Shown here: piece by piece, positions 8,366-16,585 of the stretch
Layout: every line of letters begins with the position of its first letter
How positions within the stretch are numbered: position 1 is the stretch's first letter
Position numbers and translations under genes: made by a program
From: G963662905 sp965230045
GTDB taxonomy: Bacteria > Bacteroidota > Bacteroidia > Bacteroidales > WRLA01
Direction of reading: 5' to 3'
Assembly (NCBI GenBank): GCA_965230045.1
Contig: OZ245940.1
Location: 2,170,001-2,234,000, forward strand
Length of the DNA: 64,000 bases
The notes under the pieces: model-generated
What the model saw: only the letters and a program-made list of their open reading frames with translations
The model's database searches: none
Told to the model about the DNA's origin: nothing

Positions 8366-9283
8366 ATGCTCTTTAAACGATTGCGCCTGATCCGCGAACT
8401 GATCGCTGAATCTGACATTTCAGAGGCTGAAAGCGAGCTTGATGCTTTGGGGCAAACTGCTTCGGATGTTCAGTTGGCGGAATCCATACGCAATTGTTTG
8501 CATCAAAATCCGCTCAATGCAATTGCTTTTATCAACGATTATCTGAAGAGCAATATGCAGCCGCTTGCACAAGCAGAACTCGAAATTGCCGGGATGCGTA
8601 CCGAAATCAAATTGCTGGAAACGCGATTGTCTGTGCTTCAGGGGCGTAAAGCCGATATCAGCAAAACCATCAATCGGTTCCGGATCCGACATAACCATGA
8701 ATTGGGCATGATCATGTCTGAATTGCTGCGTTTGCGCTGGGAAAAAGCCCTGCGCGATTTTGGTGGCGAAAATGAAGAGAAAGTAAACAAAGCGGAAGAG
8801 GATTACAAACGCTACCAGCAAAGCAGGAAACATTTTTCGGAACAGAAATCCGTGCCCAATCTCAATAAGAAAGATAAAGAAAAAATTAAGCAATTGTTCC
8901 GCGAAGCATCGAAAATATGCCATCCAGATATGGTCGCAGAGGAAATGCAGGAGCAGGCCGAAAAGATTTTCCATGAGCTGAACAATGCTTATTTCTATAA
9001 TGATATTGCACGCATTGAAGAAATCTACAAAATGCTGAAAAGCGGAAACCTGGACTTTGGAAGCCGCGATATCCAGCTCAATGAAAAACAGCGCCTGAAG
9101 AATTATCTAACGAAACTTAAAGCAGATATTTACAGCGTGCAGGCCGAAACCGGCGAAATTGAAAATGCCCCTGTTTGGCTTAGTATTCAACGGATTGATG
9201 ATTGGGATGTTTATTTTGCCGGATTAAAAGAAAAATTTACAACGGAATGCGAAAGCCTGAAAGCCGAACTGCATGAGCAATAA
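8366..9283 (+). CDS. J-domain (DnaJ-like) coiled-coil protein
   Basis: 305 residues from the ATG at 8366, five bases after the amidohydrolase stop; the frame is open upstream inside that gene. Long charged helices, probably coiled coil, cover about 60-165. A J domain follows, with the diagnostic H186-P-D motif in K-I-C-H-P-D-M-V flanked by helices K-I-K-Q-L-F-R-E-A and H-E-L-N-N-A-Y. J domains stimulate the ATPase of an Hsp70 partner, so this is a specialised co-chaperone whose client-binding part is the coiled coil. It has no signal peptide. Its stop overlaps the start of the propeller gene by 11 bases, which suggests coupled translation and a shared function. Confidence 0.75.
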   Translation: MLFKRLRLIRELIAESDISEAESELDALGQTASDVQLAESIRNCLHQNPLNAIAFINDYLKSNMQPLAQAELEIAGMRTEIKLLETRLSVLQGRKADISKTINRFRIRHNHELGMIMSELLRLRWEKALRDFGGENEEKVNKAEEDYKRYQQSRKHFSEQKSVPNLNKKDKEKIKQLFREASKICHPDMVAEEMQEQAEKIFHELNNAYFYNDIARIEEIYKMLKSGNLDFGSRDIQLNEKQRLKNYLTKLKADIYSVQAETGEIENAPVWLSIQRIDDWDVYFAGLKEKFTTECESLKAELHEQ

Positions 9284-10400
9284 GCCCATCCGACGACAAC
9301 TGGAAATTGAACTGGCCGAATCAAATTTTTTGGTGCAGATAACCGATCAATTGGTGCAGCAAATTGATGACGGAAAAGAAATCCCTGCAGCTGTTTTTCG
9401 TTGCAATAACCTGAGAAGCGGACATATAAGCGATTGTCTCTTTCAAATACCGGAGAAAGTAAAATGCACTTTTTTCGAAGTCAGCAGCATTTTGAGCAGT
9501 CCGGTTTTACATGAAGGAAAACTGTATTTTGGCAGCGAAAACAAGCAGTTGTTTTGTTTTGATCCCTTGAGCTGCTCTGTTCAATGGACTTTTCAGGCAA
9601 AGAAAGCGATACGTTCTACGCCGGCTGTACATCGGAAAAATATCTATTTCGGGAGTTTTGATCATCATATTTACGCCCTGAAAGAGGCCAATGGGTTCTG
9701 CCGCTGGAAATTTAAAACCGGCGACTGGGTTTATGCTTCGCCCTTTATTTATGATGAAGTTGTGCTTTGCGGTTCAATGGATGGCACGCTATATTTCCTC
9801 GGCACACTTGATGGCAGCCTGCTGCGTTCCTTTAAAACAGCTGGCTGGATTGTCGCTTCGCCTTTGGTTTACCGCAAAAGGGTTTTTCAGGCTTCGCGCG
9901 ATGCATTTTTGTATGCGCTTGATTTTCAAACAGCTGAACTTATTTGGAAACAACAGTTGAACGGAGGCATTCATGCCAGTCCGGCCTCCAATGGCCAGAA
10001 TCTTTTTGTGGGCACGCTTGCCGGGCGTTTTTACTCCCTGCGGGATGATGACGGAAAAATCAACTGGCATTTTGATGCTGCCGGACCAATATTCAGCTCG
10101 GCTGCAATCCGTGGAGATTATGTCCTTTTTGGAAGTAAAGACCGAAATTTATATTGTCTGGATATTCACAGCGGCGGCTTGCTTTGGAAATTTGAATGCG
10201 GTCGGGCAGTGCATTCATCACCATTAATTTGCGGAGACTCGGTAATTTTCGGGAGCGACGATAAAAACCTTTATGTTCTGGATTTGGCAAGCGGAGCCTT
10301 AAAATGGAAATATGAAACAGCCCATGTTATCAGAAATCAGGCTTTTTGCGAGGATTCAAAACTTTATTTTGCCGGAGATCAGTTGTATATCGCGGAATAG
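9273..10400 (+). CDS. Cytoplasmic PQQ-like beta-propeller protein
   Basis: 375 residues made of about seven repeats of the form S-S-P-x-x-x-x-x-x-L/I-Y-F-G-S-x-D-x-x-L-Y-A-L-x-x-x-x-G-x-x-x-W, the PQQ-repeat/BamB-type blade. There is no signal peptide or lipobox, so unlike BamB or quinoprotein dehydrogenases it appears cytoplasmic. PQQ-coordinating residues cannot be identified, and the blades are more likely a protein-binding platform. It is translationally overlapped with the J-domain gene, and the first 60 residues are non-repetitive. The gene converges with the histidine kinase gene 35 bases downstream. Confidence 0.75.
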   Translation: MSNKPIRRQLEIELAESNFLVQITDQLVQQIDDGKEIPAAVFRCNNLRSGHISDCLFQIPEKVKCTFFEVSSILSSPVLHEGKLYFGSENKQLFCFDPLSCSVQWTFQAKKAIRSTPAVHRKNIYFGSFDHHIYALKEANGFCRWKFKTGDWVYASPFIYDEVVLCGSMDGTLYFLGTLDGSLLRSFKTAGWIVASPLVYRKRVFQASRDAFLYALDFQTAELIWKQQLNGGIHASPASNGQNLFVGTLAGRFYSLRDDDGKINWHFDAAGPIFSSAAIRGDYVLFGSKDRNLYCLDIHSGGLLWKFECGRAVHSSPLICGDSVIFGSDDKNLYVLDLASGALKWKYETAHVIRNQAFCEDSKLYFAGDQLYIAE

Positions 10401-10435
10401 TAGGTTGCTGATCAATCCTCCATCTTCATCTTTTT

Positions 10436-12385
10436 TTAATTGGCATACGGCAGAGTAAAATAAAATATCGATCCTTTTCCTTCTTCGCTTTCTACGCTTA
10501 TTTTTCCACCCAGCATCTCAACATAAGCTTTGCAAACCGACAAGCCAAGGCCAACACCTTCATACGCATTTTTGTCTTCGATGTCGGCTTGTGTAAAGTG
10601 CTCGAATATAGCTTTGTGCCTGTTTTTTGGTATGCCAATTCCTGTGTCGGCTATTGCGCATTCTATTTCATTGCCCTTCCTGTAGCATTTGAGGGAAATG
10701 CTGCCTTTCGAAGTGTATTTAATTGCATTTTTAATCAGGTTTGTAAGAATTGTATCCAGTTTGTTCGGATCAGTATTCAGTATTTTATCGTCTTCAGGTA
10801 GTAGTTCTTCTATCTTTATTTTAAGCCCTTTGTTTTCTGCTTCCGGACTGAATTGATTCAGAATATCCCGGGCATGTTTGTTAAAATCAGTTTCTTTCTT
10901 ATTGATGTCAACAAGACCGGCTTCAATTTTCGACATTTCCACAATATCGTTTACTGTATTGAGCATGCGCTGCCCGCTTTTGTGCACGATATTGATGTAA
11001 TTTTCTTTTTCTTCGCTGCTCAGGTCAGGTTTCAGTAATAATTTGGTAAAACCGAGTATTCCATTCATTGGTGTACGCACCTCGTGGCTCATATTGGCCA
11101 GAAAAGCCGATTTTAAACGATCGCTTTCTTCAGCCTTTTCCTTTGCTTTGATCAGCAGTTCAACATTATTTTTCAACTCAATATTGGCTTCTTCCAACTC
11201 CAGTGTTTTCTGCTTTACCTGTGCTTTGAGCAAGATGTTGAATTTTTTCTTTTGATGGTAGATGAAGATAAAAATGCCCAAAACCAGTATCGCGACGATA
11301 AAAAGTAAAAGCAAAACGTTTTTTTCTTCTTCTGATTTTGCAAGGTTTAACTCGGATATTTGCTTTTCTTTTATGGCTTGCTCCGTTTCAAAAAGTGCCT
11401 GCATTTCACTTATTTGCTCGCTTAACTCACTGCTAAACAGCTCTTCGCTGAGTAAAAAGGATTGTTTGAAAAATTCCAGGGCCTGATTGTGGTCGTTGAT
11501 GAGAATGTAGTATTCGGTAAATAATTTCAAATTGTCCAGCTTGAGTTCCTTATCCTGAAGTTTCTCGGCGAGATTAATGGATTCTTCCAGATAGGGCAGC
11601 GCTTTCCCTGCTTCATTTACAGCAAGGTAGTATTCGGCCATATTGTAGGTTTTAATCGATATTTGCCGTTCATCATTTGCTGCCCGGTCTAATTCCAGCG
11701 CTTTTAAACGGTATGGAAGCACCTTGTTCATTTCTCCTTTAGCGAAATATATATTACCTATATTATTGTAAACTTTACTGATATTTTCTGTTTCATGGAG
11801 TCTTTCAAGGATTTTTTGAGATTCGAGAAAGAGTTCCAGTGCTTCATCCAGGTTTCCCATAATTGCATGAACATTTCCCAGTCCTATATTCGACCATGCA
11901 ATTTCATGCGGATCGCCCAAAGTAAGTTTTATGGCGTTCGATTTTTCCATCATCTCTAAACTTTTGGCCGGTTGCCTCAAATAGAAATAGGTTCGTCCGA
12001 GCACATCAAGCGAACGGGCTTTCATTTTCAGATCCTTGAGTGCATCGTAAAGAGTAATCGAATTTTGCAAGCAAGAAACGGCTTTATCATATTCACCGGC
12101 ATCTGTATAGGCCGAGCCGGCAATGTAGTTCGCATAAGCTTCTGCACTTTTGTTATTTTGTTCTTTGGCGATCTCCAGGCTTTTTTGTGCATAATCTAAC
12201 CTTTCACCGGCAGGTAAGTTCCTGTTGTTGCCTAAAGATGCATAAGCTTCTGCCCTTATTTGTGGGTCTGTGGATTGTGTAAGCAGCAAAAGACTGTCAG
12301 TATTCTGTGAGTAAATAGCTGTAAATGAATATAAAACAAGGCATATACCGATTAGTGCCTTCTTGAATGATATACTTTTCTCCAT
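10436..12385 (-). CDS. TPR-containing sensor histidine kinase
   Basis: 649 residues: a signal peptide, about six TPR units (about 40-320), a transmembrane helix at about 352-372, a coiled coil, then a HisKA domain with H434 in N-M-S-H-E-V-R-T-P and an HATPase_c domain with N-box N-A-I-K-Y, D-T-G-I-G-I-P and G-L-G-L-S. The TPRs lie outside the cytoplasm and presumably sense a protein or peptide. There is no receiver domain, so it must pass phosphate to a separate regulator; none is adjacent. A well-formed promoter is present upstream. Confidence 0.9.
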   Translation of the reverse strand: MEKSISFKKALIGICLVLYSFTAIYSQNTDSLLLLTQSTDPQIRAEAYASLGNNRNLPAGERLDYAQKSLEIAKEQNNKSAEAYANYIAGSAYTDAGEYDKAVSCLQNSITLYDALKDLKMKARSLDVLGRTYFYLRQPAKSLEMMEKSNAIKLTLGDPHEIAWSNIGLGNVHAIMGNLDEALELFLESQKILERLHETENISKVYNNIGNIYFAKGEMNKVLPYRLKALELDRAANDERQISIKTYNMAEYYLAVNEAGKALPYLEESINLAEKLQDKELKLDNLKLFTEYYILINDHNQALEFFKQSFLLSEELFSSELSEQISEMQALFETEQAIKEKQISELNLAKSEEEKNVLLLLFIVAILVLGIFIFIYHQKKKFNILLKAQVKQKTLELEEANIELKNNVELLIKAKEKAEESDRLKSAFLANMSHEVRTPMNGILGFTKLLLKPDLSSEEKENYINIVHKSGQRMLNTVNDIVEMSKIEAGLVDINKKETDFNKHARDILNQFSPEAENKGLKIKIEELLPEDDKILNTDPNKLDTILTNLIKNAIKYTSKGSISLKCYRKGNEIECAIADTGIGIPKNRHKAIFEHFTQADIEDKNAYEGVGLGLSVCKAYVEMLGGKISVESEEGKGSIFYFTLPYAN

Positions 12386-12454
12386 AGGTGCAGATCTTAC
12401 TTTTATCCTGTGTGTTCTTTATGCAAAAGATTTACAGATGTGTTTTTGCATGTT

Positions 12455-12485
12455 CAAAAGTACAGTTTTACTTCCTGAATTTCAA
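12455..12485 (-). promoter_or_regulatory. Promoter of the TPR histidine kinase
   Basis: On the bottom strand TTG (12485-12483) and TACTTTTG (12462-12455) are separated by 20 bases, matching the TTTG / TAnnTTTG promoter. It abuts the peroxiredoxin terminator, which isolates the kinase from upstream transcription. Confidence 0.65.
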
Positions 12486-12486
12486 T

Positions 12487-12540
12487 TAAAAAGCCCGAAA
12501 ATGCTGGTTTGTGATTCTCAGATGGGCATTTTTCGGGCTA
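12487..12540 (-). terminator. Intrinsic terminator after the peroxiredoxin gene
   Basis: The arms AGCCCGAAAATGC (12492-12504) and GCATTTTTCGGGCT (12526-12539) pair with one bulge. On the bottom strand the stem is followed by a T run (complement of 12488-12492). It lies 27 bases past the peroxiredoxin stop. Confidence 0.85.
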
Positions 12541-12566
12541 TTATTAATTTTCCTGCTTCATGTTGT

Positions 12567-13268
12567 TTAGCTGAGGATTTCCTCCAACGTAATAAAATCG
12601 CCCACTTTGCCGGTCATTTCTTCTACATGGGTTTGAACAGGCAGGGTTTTCTTTCCGGGCCTCCATCCTGCGGGACAAACTTCTCCGGTTTTGCTGGCGT
12701 GTTGCCATGCCTGGATTTGCCTGATGAATTCCTTCACGTTTCTTCCTACCGAATCGGCCTGAACTTCCTGCGCAACGCATACGCCATCAGGATTGAAAAG
12801 GAAACGTCCTCTCAGAGCAACGCCTTCTTCTTCAATCAAAACGCCAAAAGCACGGGCAACTTCTTTGGTCGTGTCGGCGCCAATAGTTAGTTTCAGCCCT
12901 TTTAGGATGGGCTCGGTTTCCACAAATCTTTTATGCGAAAATTTTGAATCGACCGATACGGGCAACAATTCAACACCCAGCTTCTCGAATTCATCGTAGT
13001 GGGCATTCATGGCCGCGATCTCTGTTGGGCACACAAATGTAAAGTCTGCCGGGTAAAAGCAAACAACAGTCCATTTGTCTTTGTAATCTGAGCTCTTCAC
13101 TGTTTTGTAATGACCTGTTTTTGCGTCAAATGCGTCCATTTCAAATTCCGGCATTTCCTGCCTTACCATTGTTCCGTTCATGGGTTTTTCCTCCTTTTTT
13201 AAATTTTCAACTACGTTTTCTTTGTTCTTTTTCTTTTTAAGTGGTTTCACACCGTTAACACATGCCAT
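12567..13268 (-). CDS. ahpC: 2-Cys peroxiredoxin (AhpC-type)
   Basis: Up to 233 residues. The peroxidatic cysteine is C80 in F-Y-P-A-D-F-T-F-V-C-P-T-E, and the resolving cysteine lies in G-E-V-C-P-A-G-W-R-P-G near the C-terminus; this is the typical AhpC/Prx1 arrangement. It reduces H2O2 and organic peroxides, normally with AhpF or a thioredoxin as partner; no partner is adjacent. The first 29 residues are an unusual lysine-rich extension. A second start at 13181 (M30) has a strong GGAGG eight bases upstream and gives an ordinary 204-residue enzyme, so the long form may be an annotation artefact or an alternative product. It ends at a good terminator. Confidence 0.92.
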   Translation of the reverse strand: MACVNGVKPLKKKKNKENVVENLKKEEKPMNGTMVRQEMPEFEMDAFDAKTGHYKTVKSSDYKDKWTVVCFYPADFTFVCPTEIAAMNAHYDEFEKLGVELLPVSVDSKFSHKRFVETEPILKGLKLTIGADTTKEVARAFGVLIEEEGVALRGRFLFNPDGVCVAQEVQADSVGRNVKEFIRQIQAWQHASKTGEVCPAGWRPGKKTLPVQTHVEEMTGKVGDFITLEEILS

Positions 13269-13383
13269 AATTTTGAGTTTTATGGTTATAAATCGAAATA
13301 TATATAGATGCTAAAGATATAAAAAATTTATTAGAAATTAAAGGTTAGTGTATTTTTAATTCAGATTTTCCGGATACGACAGT

Positions 13384-13709
13384 GGCTATACTAGGAATTT
13401 CGTGGGTAAAAATAATATTTGAAAAAAATATGTAGATATATATAAATGAACTTGGATCCCTAACAGATTCCTCCCTGCACAAAGCCTTAATCACTTCGTT
13501 TGGCTTTGTTCCGGTCGGAATGACGCTGTTTATTAGGTGTTTAAGGCAAATGTGGCCTGGTCACTGAGCGGAGTCGAAGTGCGCCGCATTTGCCTCCTGA
13601 CTTCATAAAAACGCGTCATTCCGATAAAGTTTCCGAAGTATTGGGAAACTTTGGAGGGATCTGTTTGAAATATAGTAATTTTTCTTTCCACAAAATTCCG
13701 TGTAGTACC
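13384..13709 (+). repeat. TIR hairpin element, family C copy 1
   Basis: The element is bounded by GGCTATACTAGGAATTTCGTGG and the inverse of its partner, CCACAAAATTCCGTGTAGTACC. Inner arms also pair: CAGATTCCTCC with GGAGGGATCTG, TCGGAATGACG with CGTCATTCCGA, and GGCAAATG with CATTTGCC. It is about 326 bp long and non-coding; short open frames across it are not genes. The second copy is at 58205-58570. The flanking octamers match only partly (about 5 of 8), so the target duplication has decayed or the ends are slightly off. The rest of the 13269-13858 gap is AT-rich leader (13269-13383) plus a separate hairpin. Confidence 0.75.
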
Positions 13710-13710
13710 A

Positions 13711-13776
13711 CAACGGCAAATCATCCTTGATGCAACAGCATTGATACATTGTTGCAGTAAGGTAAAACTGCCGTTG
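13711..13776 (+). repeat. Two-tier inverted repeat beside element C1
   Basis: CAACGGCA (13711-13718) pairs with TGCCGTTG (13769-13776), and inside it TGCAACA (13731-13737) pairs with TGTTGCA (13750-13756). It lies directly next to the right end of the repeat. It precedes the likely promoter of the transporter gene, so it is not a leader of that transcript. Confidence 0.45.
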
Positions 13777-13824
13777 AGGTTTGCGGACAATGAATCTCCG
13801 AAGACAAAATTTGTACTGGAACAA

Positions 13825-13832
13825 TATTTTTG
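13825..13832 (+). promoter_or_regulatory. Promoter -7 box for the EamA transporter
   Basis: TATTTTTG fits TAnnTTTG, 27 bases before the ATG at 13859. A TTTG at 13810-13813 is too close to serve as the -33 element. Confidence 0.4.
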
Positions 13833-13858
13833 CCAAATTGTGCCCCTGAAATATTCGT

Positions 13859-14770
13859 ATGGAACAATATTATGGTGAATTGGCCGGAATAGGCACGGCT
13901 TTCTGCTGGACAGCTACGTCCATGTTTTTTGAAGCTGCCGGGAAAAAGATTGGTTCTCTGTCTGTTAACCTTATCCGGCTTTTATTGGCTTTTGTATTTC
14001 TGGGAACAGTAAGCTGGATCAGTCGCGGGCTTTTCCTTCCTCTTGATGCCGGCCTGCATAACTGGCTTTGGCTGGCGCTTTCCGGTATTGTGGGCTTTAC
14101 CATAGGCGATTTATTGTTGTTTCAGGCTTTTGTGGTTGTGGGCGCAAGGATTTCAATGCTGATTATGGCATTGTCACCTCCAATTGCTGCCATTAGCGGA
14201 TGGATTATTCTTGGTGAAACCATGGATTTGCGTGCTCTAATGGGCATGTTCATTACATTGAGCGGAATTATGATGGTGATTTTGAACCGTCCGGCAAAAG
14301 TTGCTGATGGCAAAAAAAACGGGATAAAAAATTGGTTTAACAATCCTTTGGGTTTGCTCCTGGCATTTGGAGGTGCTGCAGGTCAGGCTGTTGGTCTGGT
14401 GCTAAGCAAAAAAGGCATGGCCGGTTATGATGTTGTGGCTTCAACACATATCCGCGTGATGGCAGGAGCTGTTGGTTTCATGATTGTGTTCTCTTTTATG
14501 AAACGCTGGCATAAGGTTTTTGCGGCAGTCAAAAATAAGCAAGCTATGATGTTTACCGGTGGAGGCGCTTTTTTTGGTCCCTTTCTCGGAGTTACGCTTT
14601 CATTGGTGGCAGTGAAATTTACTTCAGCAGGCATCGCGCAAACGCTGATGTCGCTTACACCCGTGCTTATAATCCTGCCTTCTGTTTTGATTTTTAAAGA
14701 GAAAGTTAGCCTGCGCGAAATTGCCGGAGCTTTTGTGGCGGTTGGCGGTGTGGCTCTGTTCTTTATCTAA
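13859..14770 (+). CDS. EamA/DMT-family transporter
   Basis: 303 residues with ten hydrophobic helices arranged as two homologous EamA halves: the first covers about 1-145 and the second about 160-303. The conserved helix ends G-E-T-M-D-L-R-A-L and F-K-E-K-V-S-L-R-E mark the close of each half. Drug/metabolite transporters of this family export or import small metabolites across the inner membrane; the substrate cannot be inferred. The gene stands alone and converges with the DUF89 gene. The 98-base spacer contains a short GTGCTT/AAGCAC stem without a T run, so it is not a convincing terminator. Confidence 0.85.
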   Translation: MEQYYGELAGIGTAFCWTATSMFFEAAGKKIGSLSVNLIRLLLAFVFLGTVSWISRGLFLPLDAGLHNWLWLALSGIVGFTIGDLLLFQAFVVVGARISMLIMALSPPIAAISGWIILGETMDLRALMGMFITLSGIMMVILNRPAKVADGKKNGIKNWFNNPLGLLLAFGGAAGQAVGLVLSKKGMAGYDVVASTHIRVMAGAVGFMIVFSFMKRWHKVFAAVKNKQAMMFTGGGAFFGPFLGVTLSLVAVKFTSAGIAQTLMSLTPVLIILPSVLIFKEKVSLREIAGAFVAVGGVALFFI

Positions 14771-14868
14771 ATACTTGATTATTATGAGTGCTTTTAGCGA
14801 AAATAAGCACCGGATATTGCAGCTGTATGTAGTTTAGTCCGGTAGATTGTTTTATAGGGATTGTTGTT

Positions 14869-15711
14869 TTAGTCTCTCAATTCCAATACAATATCACCTT
14901 TATTCACGCCGATAATTTCGCTGATTACATGACATTTGGCTTTTAAGAGATAAAAAACCGGCCTTCTGCAATCGGAGAGGGCTTCGTAATTTCCCTGGCC
15001 TTTGCTGATAACCATAGGTGCCGTTTTAAAAAGTTCCAGGCAATCCTCATTACATTGGTCTAAAATGAGCCCCGGTGACGGGCAGCCTGAGGATTTAATC
15101 TCCGCAACTTCATCCAGACCGGAATCTACTGCATCCTGATAAGTGACATCATTGATCACAGCCTGATCGCGCACGAGATAGATGGTTCTTTTGCCCATTT
15201 GCTCAATCAATAAGCGGTCGAAAACACTTTCTCCGGCATTATCGCCGATATAGAGGATCCAATCGCTTTTGTGCAATTGTTTTTCAAAGGCCTTAAAATG
15301 ATTGATGCCAAAATCTATATCCAGGATTTTGTCAACTTCTTCGAGTATGTTGAAATCAGAATGTACGCCAAGATCGATTATGTTGCCGGCAATGGCCATA
15401 CGAGCTGCAGTATTTAACGGGTTTTCGGATGCTTCAATTTTTTTGCGCAGATCAGGAAGCAGTTTTATGGCTTCGGCAATGTGTTGCTCTTTTTGCTTTT
15501 TATAGGCATCCTGATTTCCACTGATTTCTTTCACGATTTCGTAAACTTTGGCAGCAGTTTCCGGCGGTGTGGCTTCCATCGGGATTTCGCGTATCAGTTC
15601 CCCGCAGCGGTTGAGGATTTCTTTTTGCAGCGGTTCACTATCAGTGGCGGCACGTGCAGCACGCAGGGCTTGTTGCATCATGCAGGGCAGGCATTCGAGA
15701 TATGTTTTCAT
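14869..15711 (-). CDS. DUF89 (ARMT1-like) metal-dependent phosphatase family protein
   Basis: 280 residues from the ATG at 15711 (M-K-T-Y-L-E-C-L-P-C); the open frame runs to 15744. The N-terminal C-L-P-C-M-M-Q-Q-A and the internal D-N-A-G-E-S-V-F-D and K-G-Q-G-N-Y-E-A-L segments are characteristic of bacterial and archaeal DUF89 proteins. Characterised relatives are metal-dependent phosphatases acting on damaged or overflow phosphometabolites; this substrate is unknown. It follows the zinc-ribbon gene by about 60 bases on the same strand and is probably the last gene of that transcript. Confidence 0.75.
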   Translation of the reverse strand: MKTYLECLPCMMQQALRAARAATDSEPLQKEILNRCGELIREIPMEATPPETAAKVYEIVKEISGNQDAYKKQKEQHIAEAIKLLPDLRKKIEASENPLNTAARMAIAGNIIDLGVHSDFNILEEVDKILDIDFGINHFKAFEKQLHKSDWILYIGDNAGESVFDRLLIEQMGKRTIYLVRDQAVINDVTYQDAVDSGLDEVAEIKSSGCPSPGLILDQCNEDCLELFKTAPMVISKGQGNYEALSDCRRPVFYLLKAKCHVISEIIGVNKGDIVLELRD

Positions 15712-15770
15712 TTTTTTTAAATTAAAAAGGGTGCCTGTTGACACCCCTTATAATGCAAAACTAACAAAAT

Positions 15771-15995
15771 TTATTTGTTTTTAGCATCGAGTAGTTCCTT
15801 TCGGATGAGCGGTTTCCCACATTCGGGGCATTTGATTGTAGTGCATTTTACGCCTTGCTCATGTAACTGTTTGTAGCCACAGCTTGCGCACACGCAATAA
15901 CCTCCGGGGCCATGCGCTCCGCCTTTGTTGCGCCCCTGACCCCCGGCACGTCCCATGCCGAGACCGGATCCCGGCTTTTTGCCTTTGCCGTTCAT
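15771..15995 (-). CDS. Small glycine-rich zinc-ribbon protein
   Basis: 74 residues. The first 30 are glycine/lysine/arginine-rich, followed by a zinc ribbon with C-V-C-A-S-C-G and, after a spacer holding another cysteine, C-P-E-C-G-K-P-L. No catalytic domain is present. Its start shares one base with the stop of the DUF5320 gene (TAATG), so the two are translationally coupled. As I recall, such pairs occur in anaerobes near NifX-like and Mrp/MinD-type genes; neither is in this window. Metal binding is likely; function is unknown. Confidence 0.7.
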   Translation of the reverse strand: MNGKGKKPGSGLGMGRAGGQGRNKGGAHGPGGYCVCASCGYKQLHEQGVKCTTIKCPECGKPLIRKELLDAKNK

Positions 15996-16273
15996 TATTC
16001 GCCTTTTGCTTTTAATCGGCGGATTTCTTCCTGTGCTGCTTTCAAAGCATCTTCCAAATCGGCAATGCGGTCGTTTTCCGTCTTGATGAATTCTTCATCG
16101 CCAAAGCGGAAACGGTTGCGCAGACCAAATCCTCCGCCACCACCGCGTCTTCCGCGTCCGTAGCCCATGCCGCGTCCCTGATTCTGAATCCTGTTGTCTC
16201 CACGGCAGTTTCCAAGTCCTCTGCCTGTCATTGGTCCCATTCCGTTGGGGCCTGTATTATCTCTTGCGGGCAT
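15995..16273 (-). CDS. DUF5320-type glycine/arginine-rich protein
   Basis: 92 residues beginning with the family signature G-P-N-G-M-G-P-M-T-G-R-G, then a glycine/arginine-rich stretch (about 25-52) and a C-terminal coiled coil (about 60-90). Its biochemical role is not established. The start is certain: AAAGGAGGT (complement of 16278-16286) precedes the ATG at good spacing, a real Shine-Dalgarno in a genome whose genes mostly lack one. It heads the cluster with the zinc-ribbon and DUF89 genes. A perfect palindrome about 46 bases upstream suggests control by a dimeric repressor. Confidence 0.75.
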   Translation of the reverse strand: MPARDNTGPNGMGPMTGRGLGNCRGDNRIQNQGRGMGYGRGRRGGGGGFGLRNRFRFGDEEFIKTENDRIADLEDALKAAQEEIRRLKAKGE

Positions 16274-16318
16274 AATTACCTCCTTTTATACGTTAATTAA
16301 TTTGTTGAGGAGGCAAAG

Positions 16319-16338
16319 TTATGAACATATGTTCATAA
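16319..16338. promoter_or_regulatory. Perfect 20-bp palindrome, likely operator of the DUF5320 cluster
   Basis: TTATGAACATATGTTCATAA reads the same on both strands, with core ATGAACATATGTTCAT. It lies 46 bases upstream of the DUF5320 start, where a promoter-overlapping operator would sit. No regulator gene is adjacent, so the binding protein is unknown. Confidence 0.65.
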
Positions 16339-16374
16339 TGTCAAGCAAAATAGAATAATTTTTTGAGCAAAGGC

Positions 16375-16403
16375 AAAAAAAAACTGCCCCCAAAAGGAGG
16401 CAG
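16375..16403 (-). terminator. Intrinsic terminator of the TonB receptor-lipoprotein transcript
   Basis: CTGCCCCC (16384-16391), an AAAA loop and GGAGGCAG (16396-16403) form a stem with one mismatch. On the bottom strand it is followed by nine T. It is separated from the lipoprotein stop (16611) by repeat copy A2. Confidence 0.85.
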
Positions 16404-16406
16404 CCT

Positions 16407-16585
16407 TAACCTGAATAATTCATAAAATATTCTATTGCGAGTACAAACCGCTGCAATAGAAAGGAATGCTATCTTTTTGGTGCTCAAAATAGCTATGGCT
16501 ATTCCTGTGCGCCAAAAATATGCGCTCCCTTTCTCTTATTGCGTTTTGTGCTCTCATGACGAAATTTCATGAATTAATCAGGTTT
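16407..16585 (-). repeat. TIR hairpin element, family A copy 2
   Basis: This is the reverse-oriented counterpart of 1-179, of exactly the same length, bounded by TAACCTGAATAATTCAT and ATGAATTAATCAGGTTT. The interior keeps the same nested fold-back. It lies between the lipoprotein stop and the terminator, so it is part of the transcript's 3' untranslated region. Confidence 0.8.

Noticed and set aside
12363..12890. 175-codon rightward frame across the peroxiredoxin 3' end
   Set aside because: It crosses a terminator and a promoter and is antisense to ahpC; no recognisable protein.
13533..13836. Small leftward frames in the gap before the EamA gene
   Set aside because: They run through a hairpin repeat element and recur in its second copy at 58.4-58.6 kb; no protein signal.
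14790..14815. Stem GTGCTT/AAGCAC between the EamA and DUF89 genes as a terminator
   Set aside because: No T run follows the stem on either strand.
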